Made by a program: the position numbers and the translations under genes. 64,000 nucleotides of DNA. Origin: Pyrrhosoma nymphula (taxonomy: Eukaryota; Arthropoda; Insecta; Odonata; Coenagrionidae). Positions within the stretch are counted from its first letter, which is position 1, and each line of letters begins with the position of its first letter. Shown here piece after piece: positions 42,596 through 57,275 of the stretch. Below the pieces are notes generated by a model that was not told the origin of the DNA, did not search any database, and worked only from the letters and a program-made list of their open reading frames with translations. The stretch spans positions 68,995,275-69,059,274 of the forward strand of contig OY754331.1 in the NCBI GenBank assembly GCA_963573305.1. Reading direction: 5' to 3'.

Positions 42596-45500
42596 TGGGA
42601 GAAAGGCAGGAGGGTTTAAATACGCCAACGGGTATCATGTAGGAGGGAGTTTTTTTTATGTTCTTGTGGATTCATTGACCTAACAAGGTCGCCAAGGCAG
42701 GGATTAATAATTTATGCTCGCCAGAGGCATTCGTCCCTCTGGTCGTGCCCTATCCCCTCCTTTAAACAAGTGGGTGTTGTCGACGTTGAATGCTTGGGAG
42801 AGCTTGCCTTAAAAAAAAGAGGGGTGGCCAAGTATAGCATATAGAGTAAATGTTTCTTCACGTCTGGAGTCGTTGGAACAGTGTAATTTTACAAACCGAA
42901 GAGGTCTAGTGGATAATAATCAGAGACTCCCGTTTTATGCTTTCGATTGTTAAAACCTGCGTTTTGCTTAACTTTTTAACAAAACGGAATGCTGTGCATT
43001 GCGTATTAGTTTTTTCTTTTTATTTTTAGTTGAAGTCAATCAACCAATCATCTGGCGATGCTTGTTTTCCCGTTTTTTATATTGAATATAAATGATATTT
43101 GGAGTTTTATCAGAAAATATTGTTTAGGTTTTTATGATATTGCACTGTCTTGAAGGAGAATACAATTTTACGGTTTTCTTCAATCTAATCCATTCATGTT
43201 AAGTATGCCTCTATCGTAATACCGTTGTTGTCGCTGGTACCCATTGTACATTTATTGGGCTTGGAGTCTATATTCTATTGTTTTTATATAATCCACGCTT
43301 TGAAAATGTAATCATAGAAAGTTTCTTCCATAATTCTTTGAATGTGGAAGGTCTCCCCGTGCATCTTGTTAAATATTGTGATGGTGACTCCTAAGAATAG
43401 CCTTAATTCCCAAAAGGTGCCCTGTTAAAATGGTTAAAATATATAATAAAATATTGTGAGGATGCTGTCAGAACAACTCACAGGTCAGTTTGGTCATCTC
43501 TCGAGAAGGATATTTTTGTCGAGTTTCATTTATAAGTATCTTGAATGATTGCTTTGAAAGACCACCATGTGTTGTTCTATTTTCGAGTGTCATTTATTCC
43601 CATGACCATCACGACATAAGGGAGAGGCGAATTCTGGGTGATTGACTCGGGGATGAGAGATACACCTTTCGAGTAAGGGATCAATATTTGACGCAATAAC
43701 AATTTCCACTCACACGCCGGAAAAACACGATCGGAGATTTTTTTCCCACCCACGCCGGCCATCGTGAAAATAAAATACCAAATTCGACCGAGTGCATTCA
43801 AAATACGCGAGATGTATTGACCCGTGTCGAGCAACGAATTCCACGCATTCCGGCGCCATGGTTGAAGCATTTCATTGCCCTTCATTCAACATAAGACCAT
43901 CCAGGCCCCTTCTTTAATTTATTAGAAACCAGGAAGAGTTATCGAAATTACTACTTTGTGGAAGAACTCTAGTATTTTTCTTTATTTCAACATAATTCAA
44001 TTATTTCTCCTCTTTTCTCTCGGATTTTGAAATGGCACATCACACTGCCTAGGTAATTCTGTAAATTAGCGAACTGTGTCATGGATGAAGTTTTGAGAGC
44101 ATCATCCTGTTTCACTTCCAATCATGAAGTCATTACATTGGCCGATGTACGATCAAATATGCTATTGAAATTTGAAACGGTACTAGTTTCTTAAATCACC
44201 TGATTTCATTTTCGTTTGCATATCCTTGCATTGAACCATTTCAGCTGCTTGCAATGCACGATTTTCTCGCAAATTTTACTACATCGAGGAGTCTTGTACA
44301 CCGAGGAAAAACAGATATAGTAACCAATTAATGGATGTTAGGAAAACTGGCCATAATAAGCTGAAACATTACGCATTTATGGTAGACATTTGCACATTAA
44401 CTCTTTGCTTCTGTTGAAACACCTTCACGTCTTGTTCACTGATATTGAAATAGACGTTACCAAGGCCCACCTTAACACTATTTAAGATCAGCTATGTTTA
44501 AATGGGACCTAATATTTTTCATTTGTTGCCAAGAAACATTCAGATCATAAGAGATATTGTCTTACCCCAGGCAAATTAGAAAATGGTTATTGAAACGTGA
44601 GAGTTCAGCAAGTTTTTTTTAAATCTCTGGCTGCGAAAAATTTGTTTTTATTTTTGTGCTTGGAAACGATATTCCTTATGGTATAGCAAACTGCTTTAAT
44701 AATTTATTCATTTAAAATATTGCTTGGTAATTTTGTTATATTTTTCTCAATTATTTATGTTGCTAGTTGAGGTAGTATTCTCTAAGTTGTTAAGATTATT
44801 GTTGTCACCAGACGTCCTGTTAAACGTTAGTGCCCAAAATACAGGCTAGCGTTATAGGGTACCTAAAGCTCCAGTATCTATTATTAACGTTAGCTTTAAA
44901 TTGTCCTATTCACTTTGAGTCACTTTTATTTTGTTTTTGGTGAAATTTATTTAAACAGTATAATGTTTTTGTTTTAATATCAATATTTGAGCAATAAATA
45001 GTCATTCATTAAGATTTTCGTTCATCCATTAAATAGAACTCTCAACAGGATATTTCCGGGAGTTAGCGAAGCAAAAGAAAGGAAAACTATTCTGAATGCG
45101 AGCCATTAACCCTAAAATGTATCACAATCCTCTATGGTGAACGTAATATTCCTTCTCGTTATCGCGGTATACTCTTGATTCCGTACATAGAAAAACAGTG
45201 GCCGTCGTTTTCGTGCAGTTTGAACTGGGTGCTTCTGTAGGAAGGGAAGCCAGATGCTCTTGTCGGATGTGTGGTCCTGCGTTCCATGCATTGCGGTCGG
45301 CTGGTCTCGGCTGCGGATTACTATAGCCCTTGGTGTCGGAACCGCTGAGTTGAGAATCGGTGCTTAGGAAATTTGAATACGGATGAATTAGGGTTTCTTG
45401 CTCAGATTCCGACGCTGGGGAAATTTTCACTTGTGCCCAGAAGAGCGTTGACCTACTTATTCGTTTTTCCCGTGCTTAGGGTAAGCACGTGAATCAACGT

Positions 45501-47524
45501 TAGGTGTTGTGGAAACAAGAGTTATGTTTCCTCGTAATTTGGATGATGCCCGTTTAAGATATACTGCGGGTAACTCCTTTGATGTATGTCGTACATTTAT
45601 GTTTATAAAATTTTTTAAATAGATAAGTTTTGGATTAATCATATATTCTGAATGCTGGATTTACTATTGTAGGTAAGGAAAGTGCATATTCTCGAAGACC
45701 AGTGACTTCACACCAATAGGATATTGAATTGATCTCCAGCTATCGGGTGCTATTAAACTCATCATTATAAAATATCTTGTCTAATTCTTTGCATCTTCTT
45801 CCTGCATAGTCGTTTTATTCCTGATATTAAAATTGTTAATATAGCTTAATTTTTAATGCGAAAAATGATGAAATGGTTTGTGAGTCAGCTTGATGGTGCC
45901 TCTGTGAATATAGTACTTAGTGCTTAGACTACGGCTAGTTTTCAATTTATTGTGCTATTATGCGTGTCGTTTAAGCTATGGAATGGAGTTGCGTGATGAG
46001 ACATATACTGTTGATAACTTATTGTTTTAAGAACCGTCGAATCTAATAATCACACTTACGCTTTGAGAAAAAGGTGTTGTCCCTTTTTATTACTTCTGGT
46101 AAAAAATGAGTCGTCATGTATTATTATCGGGTATCACACTGGAACAATCCCTCTCTCTGGGAGTCGTATCCAGCGTTCGCCTTTTTTTAGCACTCGAGAA
46201 CGAATAATGCGAATAAGGGCGATACGATCAAGCTTTTCTGTACTCCGACAAGCTGCCGCGAATGTTTTGCGTTATCGGTTGAAGTAATACCGATAAAATA
46301 GACATGCAGTTGATCTTCTGCCGTTAGAAAGACTAATGCTAGATGTCAACGAACAAGTAACCAATTTGAAATTAGCGAAATGTAATTAGATGCGCATAAC
46401 ATTTTTATTCATCAGTGATGGCTTCCATTACGAAGTGAGAGAAGACTTGAGAGGTACAAAAACATAGGCATTACGCATAGGAGCCTTGAGCAGGTATTAT
46501 TGTCGTGACAGTGCGCGGATGAAACCATTACATGGTTTCAGATACCTTTCGAGGGTTGATTTGCATGGGCTCTCAAGGTTACTTTCATGGATTCTCTATT
46601 ATAAAAGTATGAGGTTGGATCATCGAGAGATGAAGCGTTATGCTTCCCGGTGAACTCAATGATTTCTGCCTCGCATGGCGTTCAGCGAAAAGAGTATGCC
46701 TTCTGATTTCCCCACATTATCCACTGATTCAGGGGGAAATAAAGCTTTTGTTTGTTATCCTTAATCGACCCATCTCTCCGGCATTTTTAGGAATAACGGT
46801 TTCTCTGATTATTTTGGTTCGGGTGTTGAGATCATGTTCTTATGTGTTTAGAATAATGTTCCAAAACTTCTGCAGCTTTTGTCTTCTTACATACTTACCG
46901 AATGGGTGTGTTGAGCCTCGTGAGGAAAGAGGAAGTAGAATATGTTCGTTTGAAAGTTACAAGTCATCGCAGGTTATCATTCCAGGGTTGTCTTACAGCC
47001 ATCTTCATAGCTATTCCGCCCTGGCATCGTCATAATGTCAGCGTCTATCATCTTTCCTTGAACGTTGCTTTTGCAACGCTTTTCATAACTCATGCTTGAC
47101 TTTATCCTATATTTTCACTGTTCTATAGTAACTTGGCATCTTTAATTATGGATTTCGCTCAGCAATCATTCTTTGCCTCCAGTCAGTATTCCTCCTCAAC
47201 TTGCCATACTCATTCGTTTACTTTCTGTATTAACATTCTAAGAAAGTTTTAATCGGCTGCTCCTCCGAACCATACCAGTTTTATCATACGCTACAGTGTC
47301 ATTTATCCAATCTAATGTGTGTAGCTTCTTGGTTAGTAGGGAAGGCGTCGGCATACAGCTACATTAGTGCCATTAAGTATAGAAGGGTGGGGTGGCAAAG
47401 GCAGTTTTTAACGGCGGGCATTAGCTCACTCTTGATTGAACTGGTTAGTTTTAATGCGACGGACGAATTTGTATACTTGAAGTGATCTCCAAACAACATC
47501 CAAGTAAGGATCCGGCTATAACTG

Positions 47525-47595
47525 TTATCCGCGCTACTACCGGGAATCGAACACGGCCTCGGTATAGGAAACCAATATCCTAGTCATGCTAAGAT
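47525..47595 (-). repeat. tRNA-like SINE head
   Basis: On the - strand TTAGCATGACTAGGATATTG is A-box-like, and GTGTTCGATTCCCGG supplies a clear B box and T stem. The acceptor stem does not pair. It lies in the inferred ERG intron. Confidence 0.5.
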
Positions 47596-48194
47596 ATAAT
47601 AAATTAATTTGATACTATTGGCAGCTATTCCTTGCCATTGGGAAGCAGACTTCGGAAAAATTCTTTTATTATCTCTTTTTATTGTTAGTGTCTGAGATAG
47701 TTGTGTTTGACCTAACAAACGTTTCTTACGGTAATAAGTGTATTGTCCTTAAAAACTATTCCTTATTTAAGCCTAAAATCTTCCTCTCGCCTGCTTTCAG
47801 TGGTTTTGTCCTTGAGGGCTATTAACCGATCGCTCATGTTTTTAGGATGACGAAACCGCTCGGAGTTTTTAAGTTCCTCGTGGAAATACCCGTTAGGAGT
47901 AATTAGTAGTTTTACCCTTAATTCGTTTATAGTGGATTTTTTGCTCACTTTGTAATGAGAAGTTCGCACCGAATGGGCACGAACGAAGTGTTAGGAAGTA
48001 CGAATTTGCACGACGACGCAGCACTGATGAGTATTAGCGATACCTTCAGATGTGCCATTAATTTGAAAAGTGTTTGATAAACGTCTCGTTATATAGTTTC
48101 TAGAATTCTATGCTATGGAAATATCCATGGTAATGGCAGTAGTAGCAAAATGATGGATAGTGTGCGCTGCTAATGACCAGGTTTTGGCGAGGGA

Positions 48195-48390
48195 TATTTT
48201 TATTTATTTCCACAACCCCGAAAACAGCATTACTTGCTTTTACATCGGGTGTGTTAACATGTAACAACAGACGAACACAATCACCCGTGCCCTGAGCGGT
48301 GAAAAATCCACTCAGATGGTACTCGAACCTTCGTCCCTCAAACTGGAAGGTGAGGACTTACCCCGTTGCCACCGGGGCCGAGAAAACCAC
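48195..48390 (-). repeat. tRNA-derived SINE
   Basis: The - strand head (48385-48305) contains GGTGGCAACGGGGTAAG (A box) and GAAGGTTCGAGTACC (B box). A body of about 100 bases (CACCGCTCAGGGCACGGGTG and onward) runs to about 48195. It is a different family from the 12001 SINE. Confidence 0.6.
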
Positions 48391-51300
48391 TAAGCATTTA
48401 TGCTAAAACCACTAATACTAGAGGTTAATATTATTATGAGGCGATGAAGAAGCCAAATATTAAAAGTACTAGAGATTAGTTCCATTTATTTTGTGTTTAA
48501 TAAATCGTAAAGTTTTCCCGTCTAGGGTGACGTGCGAAACAATAGGTAGGTATTTCATGAATGAAAGTGCCTTTCGCGTGTGCAATCAGGTATTACTGTC
48601 CATGAAAACAACAATTTTGAAATCAGGCAGTAGATTTGAATCCTACCTGAGGTGGCGAACCGACCGGATGCATGTAGTTTGTTCAGCAGAGATGCTGTAG
48701 AAGTGTCCCAAAGCCCCAACATAATAGCCTTTGGTGTAGCATCGGTGTTCAGCCGCTGAACGAAACTATTGCGAATCACGCGTCTTCCATGGCTGGCCGT
48801 GAAGTGTATTTGGTGCAACCTCGTTTCATTGAGCTGCAGGTGTGTGTTAAGAGGGAGTGCTCTCGTTGCTAGGAGAAAACTTTACCACGTATTGTACTCG
48901 CCTTTTCATATTTTCACCCGGAAGTGGAAGTTATTTGTGAAAGATCTGGTGCTTCTCGGGATATCAGGTGGGTGAATTCTTCTCGGGTTCGCTACCGGAT
49001 AGGAAACTTCGTGTTCGCCGACATACCATTGTGCGACTAGTAAGCATATCGTCCTCAGTGCGCTGAGAACCTGGAGGCCACCTTGAGAAGAATTACACGT
49101 GTGATTTATTTGTGATTGTATTCCCGTCATCTTTGCGTTTGAGCCGACGTCCATTGATATCATTCAATGTTTTCATCCAATTGATGAAATTCATACGACC
49201 CCTATGTAAAATTTAATCTATTTGTGTAAGCGTTGGAATTATGCTTTGAAAACGGTAACTAAATAGTAATTTTTAAACTCATAGCTTGACGTTTTACGTT
49301 GGTAGCCCCTGAAAGGCCTTGCTCGGCCGTTGAAAGAACACTTGTCTTGCTTCAGGAGTGTATTGGGGCCAAGGCATGGTATGCTGTAAATATATTTGCT
49401 CCAAAAAAATCATATTCGATTGTTAGGAAAAACTTTAGTTGGATCGTCGCACGAGTTAATAATATTGATTCGCGTTAGTTTTATAGTAAATCACGAAGAT
49501 CTGTTATTTATGAACCCTTATGGATGAATACTATTTGCTCGCTTATAAGCTCCTTCGGCAGATTTATTAGCTTTATGTTCCGAAGTCCAAAAATATGTTT
49601 TCGTTTCTTTACACGGGCAGTACCGTGGTGCACAAATTTAACATCTAACCATATATTATGGAATGTTGGTGAAGTTTCTTCTCGACGGTCACTACGTTTG
49701 GGTGGTAGAATTCTTCAAATTTCTCGGCAAAAATTCTCAATTCTCCCTTGTGGTCTGATCACCGCGGTGCGGAACTGCCGAATCTGATAGGTGGGGTGGG
49801 TTCTAAAATTGACCATGCTTGATAAAATCGGCGGCACCTTTTCTGCACGGCACCTTTTTGTGAGCTCCTCATATCGCAGATCCTGTTATAATCGATTCTT
49901 TTGGCACTGAACTATATCCGGGTGCCGCAACTCGTTCGAATAATTTAATTAGGTAGGTATCGGGTTGGACGATTTCATTATCAAAATTGACGATCAATGG
50001 ATTCGGTTGAGGAAACATTGCACGGGGATTTTATCCTATCGAAACAATAATTAGAGGTGAGTGTAAGGTGTGCCACGTGTACTACAGTCGTTATCTTCTG
50101 ATAATGCATTCTTCCCAGCCTCTCATTAAATCACTTCGCTGTCCTTAATGTACGTAATACGTTACTTGCTTATTATATATGGACGCATGCTTGTGGCATA
50201 GCATTGCTTTACTGTGGCTCTATGGAACCTCGTATCCTGTATTTTTCTCTTCTTGTTACTGTTATAATATGTGGTAAAAGGAATATTGCTAAAATACTAC
50301 TTCTAGTTTATGCTTTCAAGGTTTAATGTGAGGGAATCAAATGGAAATTCGAAAAATATTCTTTCAACTTGTTACATTTTTGTGCCAAGTTGTTGCAGCA
50401 CTCTAGCAGTAATTCATGCGAACAGCTGTCACAATAAGTGAAATTGAAAACCAGCGACGTGTCAAGCACTAAATGTTGAAATATTGAAAGAGACTCATTT
50501 GTTGTGTATGTGATCATAGTGGAAAGGGCCGTCGCAAGTAACATATAATCAAGTATGAGGTTGGTCGATAAGTGTGAAATGATATTGGGTACCGTGGAGT
50601 GCGTGAGGAAGACATTGGGATCGTATAAAACATTGTTTTTTTCATCTAGTTAATGTAAGTATGTTGAACGCATTATGCATACAAGATAAGCACCGGTCAA
50701 AAATCCCAATGAGTTATAGGCATGGTAACCTAATGATGATGCTGTTATTATTACGATGCAATGATCTCGTGTCAGATTCTCAAATAGTTTCGGTGTAGCG
50801 GGAAAGATTTTTCATTTCTCAGACAACCCTCTCAACCTCACAATTCTGAGTGCTATTTCCGTACAATACTTTTTTCGTGATTAGGTGCATTCATATTGAT
50901 TTTTCAGAAACGCCGTCCCAAGCTGCTAGAAAACGTCTCTTTCCGTGGTTACCGCGCGGCTGGTAGTTTCCCACAGTGAAGGACGCTTTATGCCATTTAG
51001 ATGGCTTCGTGGAAGGAGGTAACTTTCATAAACACACACGGTGTGTGCTGAAAATCTCCTTATTCGACCAGTACTTATCATAGCAATGCCACGTAATGCT
51101 AATTTTCCTTGGCATTCATTTGAACTTTTACGCTGAAAAGGGTTTTTATTTTTTTCAGATCAGCAGATTACGTTTATTATCGCGATAACCTTTTTTTTAA
51201 CAGGATTCTGTCACAAAATGGTGGTGGTTCCTGCGAGTATACTCAACGTGAGCCAATATTTTTGAATGTTACTTCGATAGGGGTTTTCTCCTTGGGAGAG

Positions 51301-52789
51301 GTGTGAGAGAAAAAGGATTAACTTGACGTCAGTATGTAGCCTAGATGGAAAGTGCACATGGAGGCAAAATCTAGAAATAGAAAAAAGAGGCTAGGTTGGT
51401 AGAAAGGAAGAGCTGATTGGTGAGGAAAAGGATTCTTTAAATACTCGAGAGAAGTAGGACGTAAGGTCTTGAGATTCCAGTGCGCCAAAGGTAAGGATAG
51501 CGGAGACGAAATGAAAAGGTAGCCTATAGGTTGGATCTTGTCGGAGAAGAAAAGAAGCGAGTCAAGCTTTTACTCCCCGAGGGGGCAGCACAGTAGCAGT
51601 TATCGATTCATAGCATTTTGGAACTCGGGTATGTGGGTTTGTTGGTCAAAAAATGCGGTTTGCAGCAAGAATGTTTTTGTTCTATGAATGACTGTATGAG
51701 ACATCGTCGCCACCTCGTTTTCGCCATTGTTTTGACGTAGGACCCGGGAGTTTTTTTCCTCGATATATTCTTCTAATCCCTTGAAATATTTCGGGAACAT
51801 TTTCTTCGTCGCCGTGCGCATTTGCTATAAAAATGAGGTGGAAACGTTTTGAATTTCCACATTCCGACACCGTAATCATTCGTTCTGTTTTTTTTGTTGC
51901 ATTTTCTTCCTCGCAGTCTCCTCTTTGCAAACTTGAACAACACTCTTATATTCTTGCTACATTTCTTTTTCTCTCTCTTCATTCAATCGATATTCTGTAT
52001 AATACTCCCGAAGAGGAGAATTAGGTTATGAGGGGTATTAATCTTTGTCTTTTCCCGAATGAACCCTCTTTTTTTTCTATTTTTCTTTTCGATGCGCAGG
52101 GGAAGAGGTTTTTATTCGGCGATTTGATCAGCCGTAAAAGTGGAGCGTTGGTCATTTTTATTGGATATTACGTAGGTATTGATGGCTTGGTTTATGGCCG
52201 CTTTTATTCCGAAAAAGCCTCCCATTTCGTTTCTTTTCTCTTATATGCTGCAGAGCCGCACCTTCCATACATACGGATCGTTAACTGCCTAAATATTTGT
52301 ATGACTCACTCTGTTGGGACTCAAACCGATACACGTTTTTTTAACACTTCGCCGATTTATATTTATTTTTTTGTGGTGAACTGTATTGTTCTGTTCGTCG
52401 CACATGTCTTGATTTTTCTAGTGCATTACATGCCTGAAGAAATTTAGTTTTAATTGATTTGATTCATTGACTATTCAAGTTTATTTTAAACGGAGTTGGT
52501 TAGATTTTAGGAATTCATTTGTTCTACTAATGAGTGTGACAGTATAATGAAGCGAATATCACTGCACAAAAGTGTACTCCTCCCCACTTTCTTGCTATGT
52601 TGGTGAAATTTGTTTATGCCTGAATAAGCGCAAGTGTAGGCTAAATGCAGTGGGTATGCATTATTATAACTTTTTTAAGAGGAAAAAGTTCATTTTACAA
52701 AAAATTAAAAATTAAAAACTTTACATTGTAAAATATATGATCTAATCCTTTTTTTATTCTCTATGACACAAAAGAAATTAAACAAAAAT

Positions 52790-53060
52790 ACATCATCATA
52801 ATGGATGAATATGAAAAGAGCGTTCTTCGTAGGTTTGTCCATGTTGAGTGAATGGTTGGGAGTCTAATGACGAAACAGAGTGAATAAAGGAAGAGGAAGA
52901 GGTGGACCGAGAAAGCCATGGGTGAATGCGATGGAAGAGAATCTTTGTGAGGAGAAATCTTTGAAGTCTTAAAAACAAGAGTGTGTATTAAGTAATGCAT
53001 AAGTGTAGCAGTAGAAAAGCAGATTTGCAAGGATGGGGCAGTGTGGAGGAATTTATTAAA
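52790..53060 (+). mobile_element. Non-LTR retrotransposon C-terminal fragment
   Basis: Broken frames read DEYEKSVLRRFVHVE, then MTKQS, a KRKRWTEKAMGE stretch and CKDGAVWRNLL at about 53015-53060. The order matches the RWFGH-containing C-terminus seen at 31895-32015. It lies inside the inferred ERG intron. Confidence 0.6.
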
Positions 53061-56000
53061 ATTGAAGGTAGTTTAGGTTTAGTTTTAGCTCTAGGTCCAA
53101 TTCGGAGAATTATGCTCTTTTGACAGTGCCTACCCCGAAAGGGAACTGCGCGATTGGTATATATGGTTGCGAAACCCCTCTAATCAGTTTTTGTCCATTA
53201 TAGTTGCGTTAGTGCGAATCATAAGTTGAGTAATAATAAAAATCCTCTGCCTGTATTCACTATTCTGCACTAGCTGCGATCCCCGCTGAAAGGACTTCCT
53301 CGATTGCAAACGGACTGCTGACCAAAGCCATCTCTTTGAAGCACTTTGCGGTGTGTTGATACAGCTTATTGTAAATTAAGAATTATTTCACCGAAGTGGT
53401 GAGACCGCTGCCATGTGCCCATTATTAGCGTTTAAAATTTTCTACCGTGAAAGGAATTGGCTGTGGATGTATATTGTGTGTCAATAGTGTGTGCTCCGAG
53501 GATTCATTTTTGGATGGTATATTTTACGAACGAAGAGGAGGGTGCAATAGTGACGCTTTTTGCTCAAGTCCTTCAACATCTGAGGTCAAAACATATATTT
53601 ACAATTTTCTACTTCTACGTTCTTAGACATATAGCTCCCCTTCTGAAATTTCGCGACTTTTCAATGACTTTATGATTAAGTGTTTCTTTAGACAAGAAGA
53701 TGGTGAGTCCTTTTTTTATAAATAAAATTACATGATACTGAGAGAGAAAAAGACTGAAATTCGTAGTCTTAAATTACAAAGAGTGACCTAATAGAGAAAT
53801 AAAAGAGACGAAATGGCTTCCCAATTGGTACTTAAAATAAAATGCAGTATTTTATTTGCAATATAAGGATAAAAAGACTATACTTTCTCGTGTGATACTT
53901 TCCAGTGGTGCTGGAATATTCGGTAATTAACCAGTTTTCAGCGTATCCAATTTGGATTGTCGTGAAAAGGTATCGCTAAATCTACGTAGTCAGTTTCAAA
54001 ATAGCTGCAGCCTTAGAAACCTTATATTATATAAGTTTATATTATGTGTTTTTTATTAAAACATTGATGCACCTCCCAGGTCATTTTAAATTTAGGAAAC
54101 ATGCTCAACGTGAACTCAACACTCGCTGTATGGAAGACAAACATATTTTTTAAATTTAGCGAACAACCGAAGAACATGTTAAAATGTCGTCCATCTCCTA
54201 AATTTGCATCTTTTTTAATTACCCATGTCATATTATGATAATTCGCCGGATAGTGCCTGTTCAGTAAAATTATCTAATTGCACCGGCAGTCATAGACATG
54301 TTATCGCTGTTTTGCTCTTCTTTTTTAAAATTATGGTAACGATTTTACAGAATAATGCTACCCACGGCTAACATAAAAAAATTGATCCGAACTCGAATTT
54401 TTTTCGCACAATAATGACTAAGCATTCTCGTTTGTAGTACCACGAGAGTAAATTTTCGTTCTCGTCTGGAATTTTTGGAACGATTCAACTTCATATGCCT
54501 GTGAGTGATACTATCACAACTAATCCTTAATAATTAAAGTCCAATTCATTGGAAATGTCGCTACAGTCGGCTTATTTTGCTGGAAAAAAATATTAATCAA
54601 AGATTAATTCGTCTAATAACCTGCTTATATTTTAACTTAATTTTGTTGTTTGCTAGCTAAGCTATGTTATCGGTGAAAGCAGAATTTCTGAAACAAGCAA
54701 ACAATAAATGGCGGAATTAAGTATTTGTTCTGAGTTACACAGTTGTGATGCAACTTAACTAAAATATTTGTAGGTCATGAAACATTATTCTGGAAAAAGC
54801 ACACTTTAAATGCCCGTATTCCCGACTTGTAATTAAAAAAAATATGCTAGTGAAAAATAGAAAAAAAGTTTGATATCTGGTCAAATGTTTCGCTGGTTTT
54901 TTCGCCTCATTGTTCCGCAATGCCCATGGGCACAGGTAAAAAGCGTGAATACATGGTGATTCGGCGACTGAGGCACCAGTGTCGTTATTGTGGCCGCGGA
55001 ACGGCTTAAGGTGGAATTGGGAAGCGTGGGAACGAGAGAGAGAGAGAAATGGGGTGCTTTTTCAGGGGGAGGGAGGGAGAGGGGGCTTTTGATGGGTTCC
55101 CTATTCCCCCGCTAGAATTTGCACCAAATTTTCCGCGGCATTTGGAGGCCGTATAGATATCCATGTGGAGAGAGACGAGGGGGCTGCTGATGGGGTGGTC
55201 TCAGTGCCCTGTCGACGGCATCGGGAAGACAGAGTCCGGTCGGTAGAAGAGTAGCATTCTGCTCCTTCCGTTCAACGGCATTTCGGAAGTGGTCGACCGT
55301 TACGCAATGTTGAGTTTGCATCGATTGCCTCTCGTCCCTCTCCTCTCTAGCTATACTCTCTTCCTTTCCTTCTCTCTCTTCTTACCGCGGATGTGTCGTC
55401 GCGTCTGACTAGCAGAGCCAGCAGGCCGGCAGGCAGGCTCTCATGAAATGGGGGAAGAATGTGGCTTCTCCCTCCTCCCCCGCCAGGGTCGTTTGTTACG
55501 AGACAGCAAAAATAAGGCATGGGAGGAAACCTGGAAAGTATTAAACCTTTACTTAAGAGAGACGTGGGTCCCGTTTCCCTTAGCAACAAGTCCTCTGAAA
55601 AACAATATTGTTAATGCGTTGGTTTGAAATCGGACACTTTTTAAGACATGGTGGTCTACTGAAAACTATATAATATTAGGAGAAACGAATTAGAGTGAAT
55701 TACGGAAGAAATTTAAAGATGGAATACATTAGGCAAATTATGAAGGGTTTCAAAAGAAAGAGGAAAAGTTTTGTGCACCAGTTATTAACTTGACTAGTTG
55801 AAAAGTCTGTCGAAGCAGGCTAGAATATTGACAAAAAAGCAAAAAATTAATAGATAAAGTAAATGTTTAAATATCAATTAATATGTGATTGTTTTTATTT
55901 ATAGTGAAAACATTGTATGTAACTATGGTAAACAATGGTCAAACAAACAACAAATGTCAGAGATATCTTTATATGCAACGTTTTTGTTGAAGCAGGCGGA

Positions 56001-57107
56001 GCTGTTACTAAGCAGTTTTCGTTGTGGTATTTTGAATAATGCATACGCCCGCGCCATGTGTTTGTTAGTGGAAAACATACTCTGGAACTCACTTGCCATC
56101 TATTGGCGCTTATTTGAATCACTACGCCTAGCAACTGAAACATACGTGCGTACGCCTAGTCTTTTATGTAATAGATGGAGGTTAAGGGAGTTTTCTATTC
56201 AAGGTGTAGAAGTTAGCGCTGATTGGAACATATCAGCGTACTTCAGCATACACGAGCGACGTTGAAATAAACGATGTGCGCTGGCTAAATGTTCGGTAAA
56301 CTGCCATTAGATAAACATCTTGTAGGTATACAATTTGCACGCCCGAATGTTTTGTAAATAGTTTAAAAAAAACAAGTTCAAATTACTTACTGAAAGGGTA
56401 AGCTTTTTACCACGGAGAAATTCAAAACTTGACGCTATCCATGTTTGACGCCTTTTCTGATAATCTATAAACTGACAAAAATCGCGTATATAATAAACGA
56501 AGTTCTTTCTTTCTCGAGCGTACTCTAGAATACATTAATTCTGCTTCAGATCTATTTGGAAATGCCTTACTCAATGCGCAGAAATTGTCTGAATTTACCG
56601 ATATAATTATTATAATTATATTATCGTTCGAATACCCTGCATTTCATAGTGTAGGAGGAAAACATAAATAATACAGTGAATAATATAGATTGTCATTTCT
56701 ACAACTGCAGTTGGCAGTGCCCTGAATTAATGAGTCATTCACTAATGAAAATTTATCCTAAACTATTGTAGTAAAATTATGAAGATTTGATTCTGTTATC
56801 ATGCAGGATCTTACTGAGGAAGGATTTCTTGAAATTCGTTCTTCCAAGTGTCTGTAAATGGTTCAACCGTGATTTTACAATTTTTGGTGTAACCACTGAA
56901 CATGTTGAGATATCTACTCTAGTTCTCTTTTTTAATATTCCGTGCGCTTATCTTGGGTTTTATCGTACAGCAATTACATAAGACATTCCATTTCTTTCAC
57001 CTACATAGAGACCTATTTTGGTTTATCGTTGACTTCAAGTAAAACCCGGGTTTAGGAGGTTTTACTTAGCCTTGTCTCCCTAAAAATATAATTGGGACTA
57101 AATTGTA

Positions 57108-57275
57108 ATATCCATTTTTAATAAAAAAACTTTGTACTTTTCCACACTTTATTTCACAACTGCGACCGGTTTCACCATAATATGGCATCTTGATGCCATA
57201 TTATGGTGAAACCGGTCGCAGTTGTGAAATAAAGTGTGGAAAAGTACAAAGTTTTTTTAATTAAAAATGGATATC
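57108..57275. repeat. Near-perfect fold-back palindrome, 68-bp identical arms
   Basis: 57122-57189 and 57192-57259 are exact reverse complements around a TT centre. After a one-base indel the match continues about 14 more bases on each side. Each arm contains GATGCCATATTATGG, GAAACCGGTCGCAG and an AT-rich outer part. The identity of the arms implies recent formation or gene-conversion-like repair. It belongs to the same architectural class as the fold-backs at 25345, 34090 and 60341. Confidence 0.9.

Noticed and set aside
46640..47035. 131-codon + strand frame
   Set aside because: No recognised domain, composition like the surrounding intron, and no supporting splice sites.
52028..52447. 139-codon + strand frame in the intron
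   Set aside because: There is no recognisable domain, AT-rich codons, no splice signals that link it to the ERG frame, and no match to ERG exon 2.
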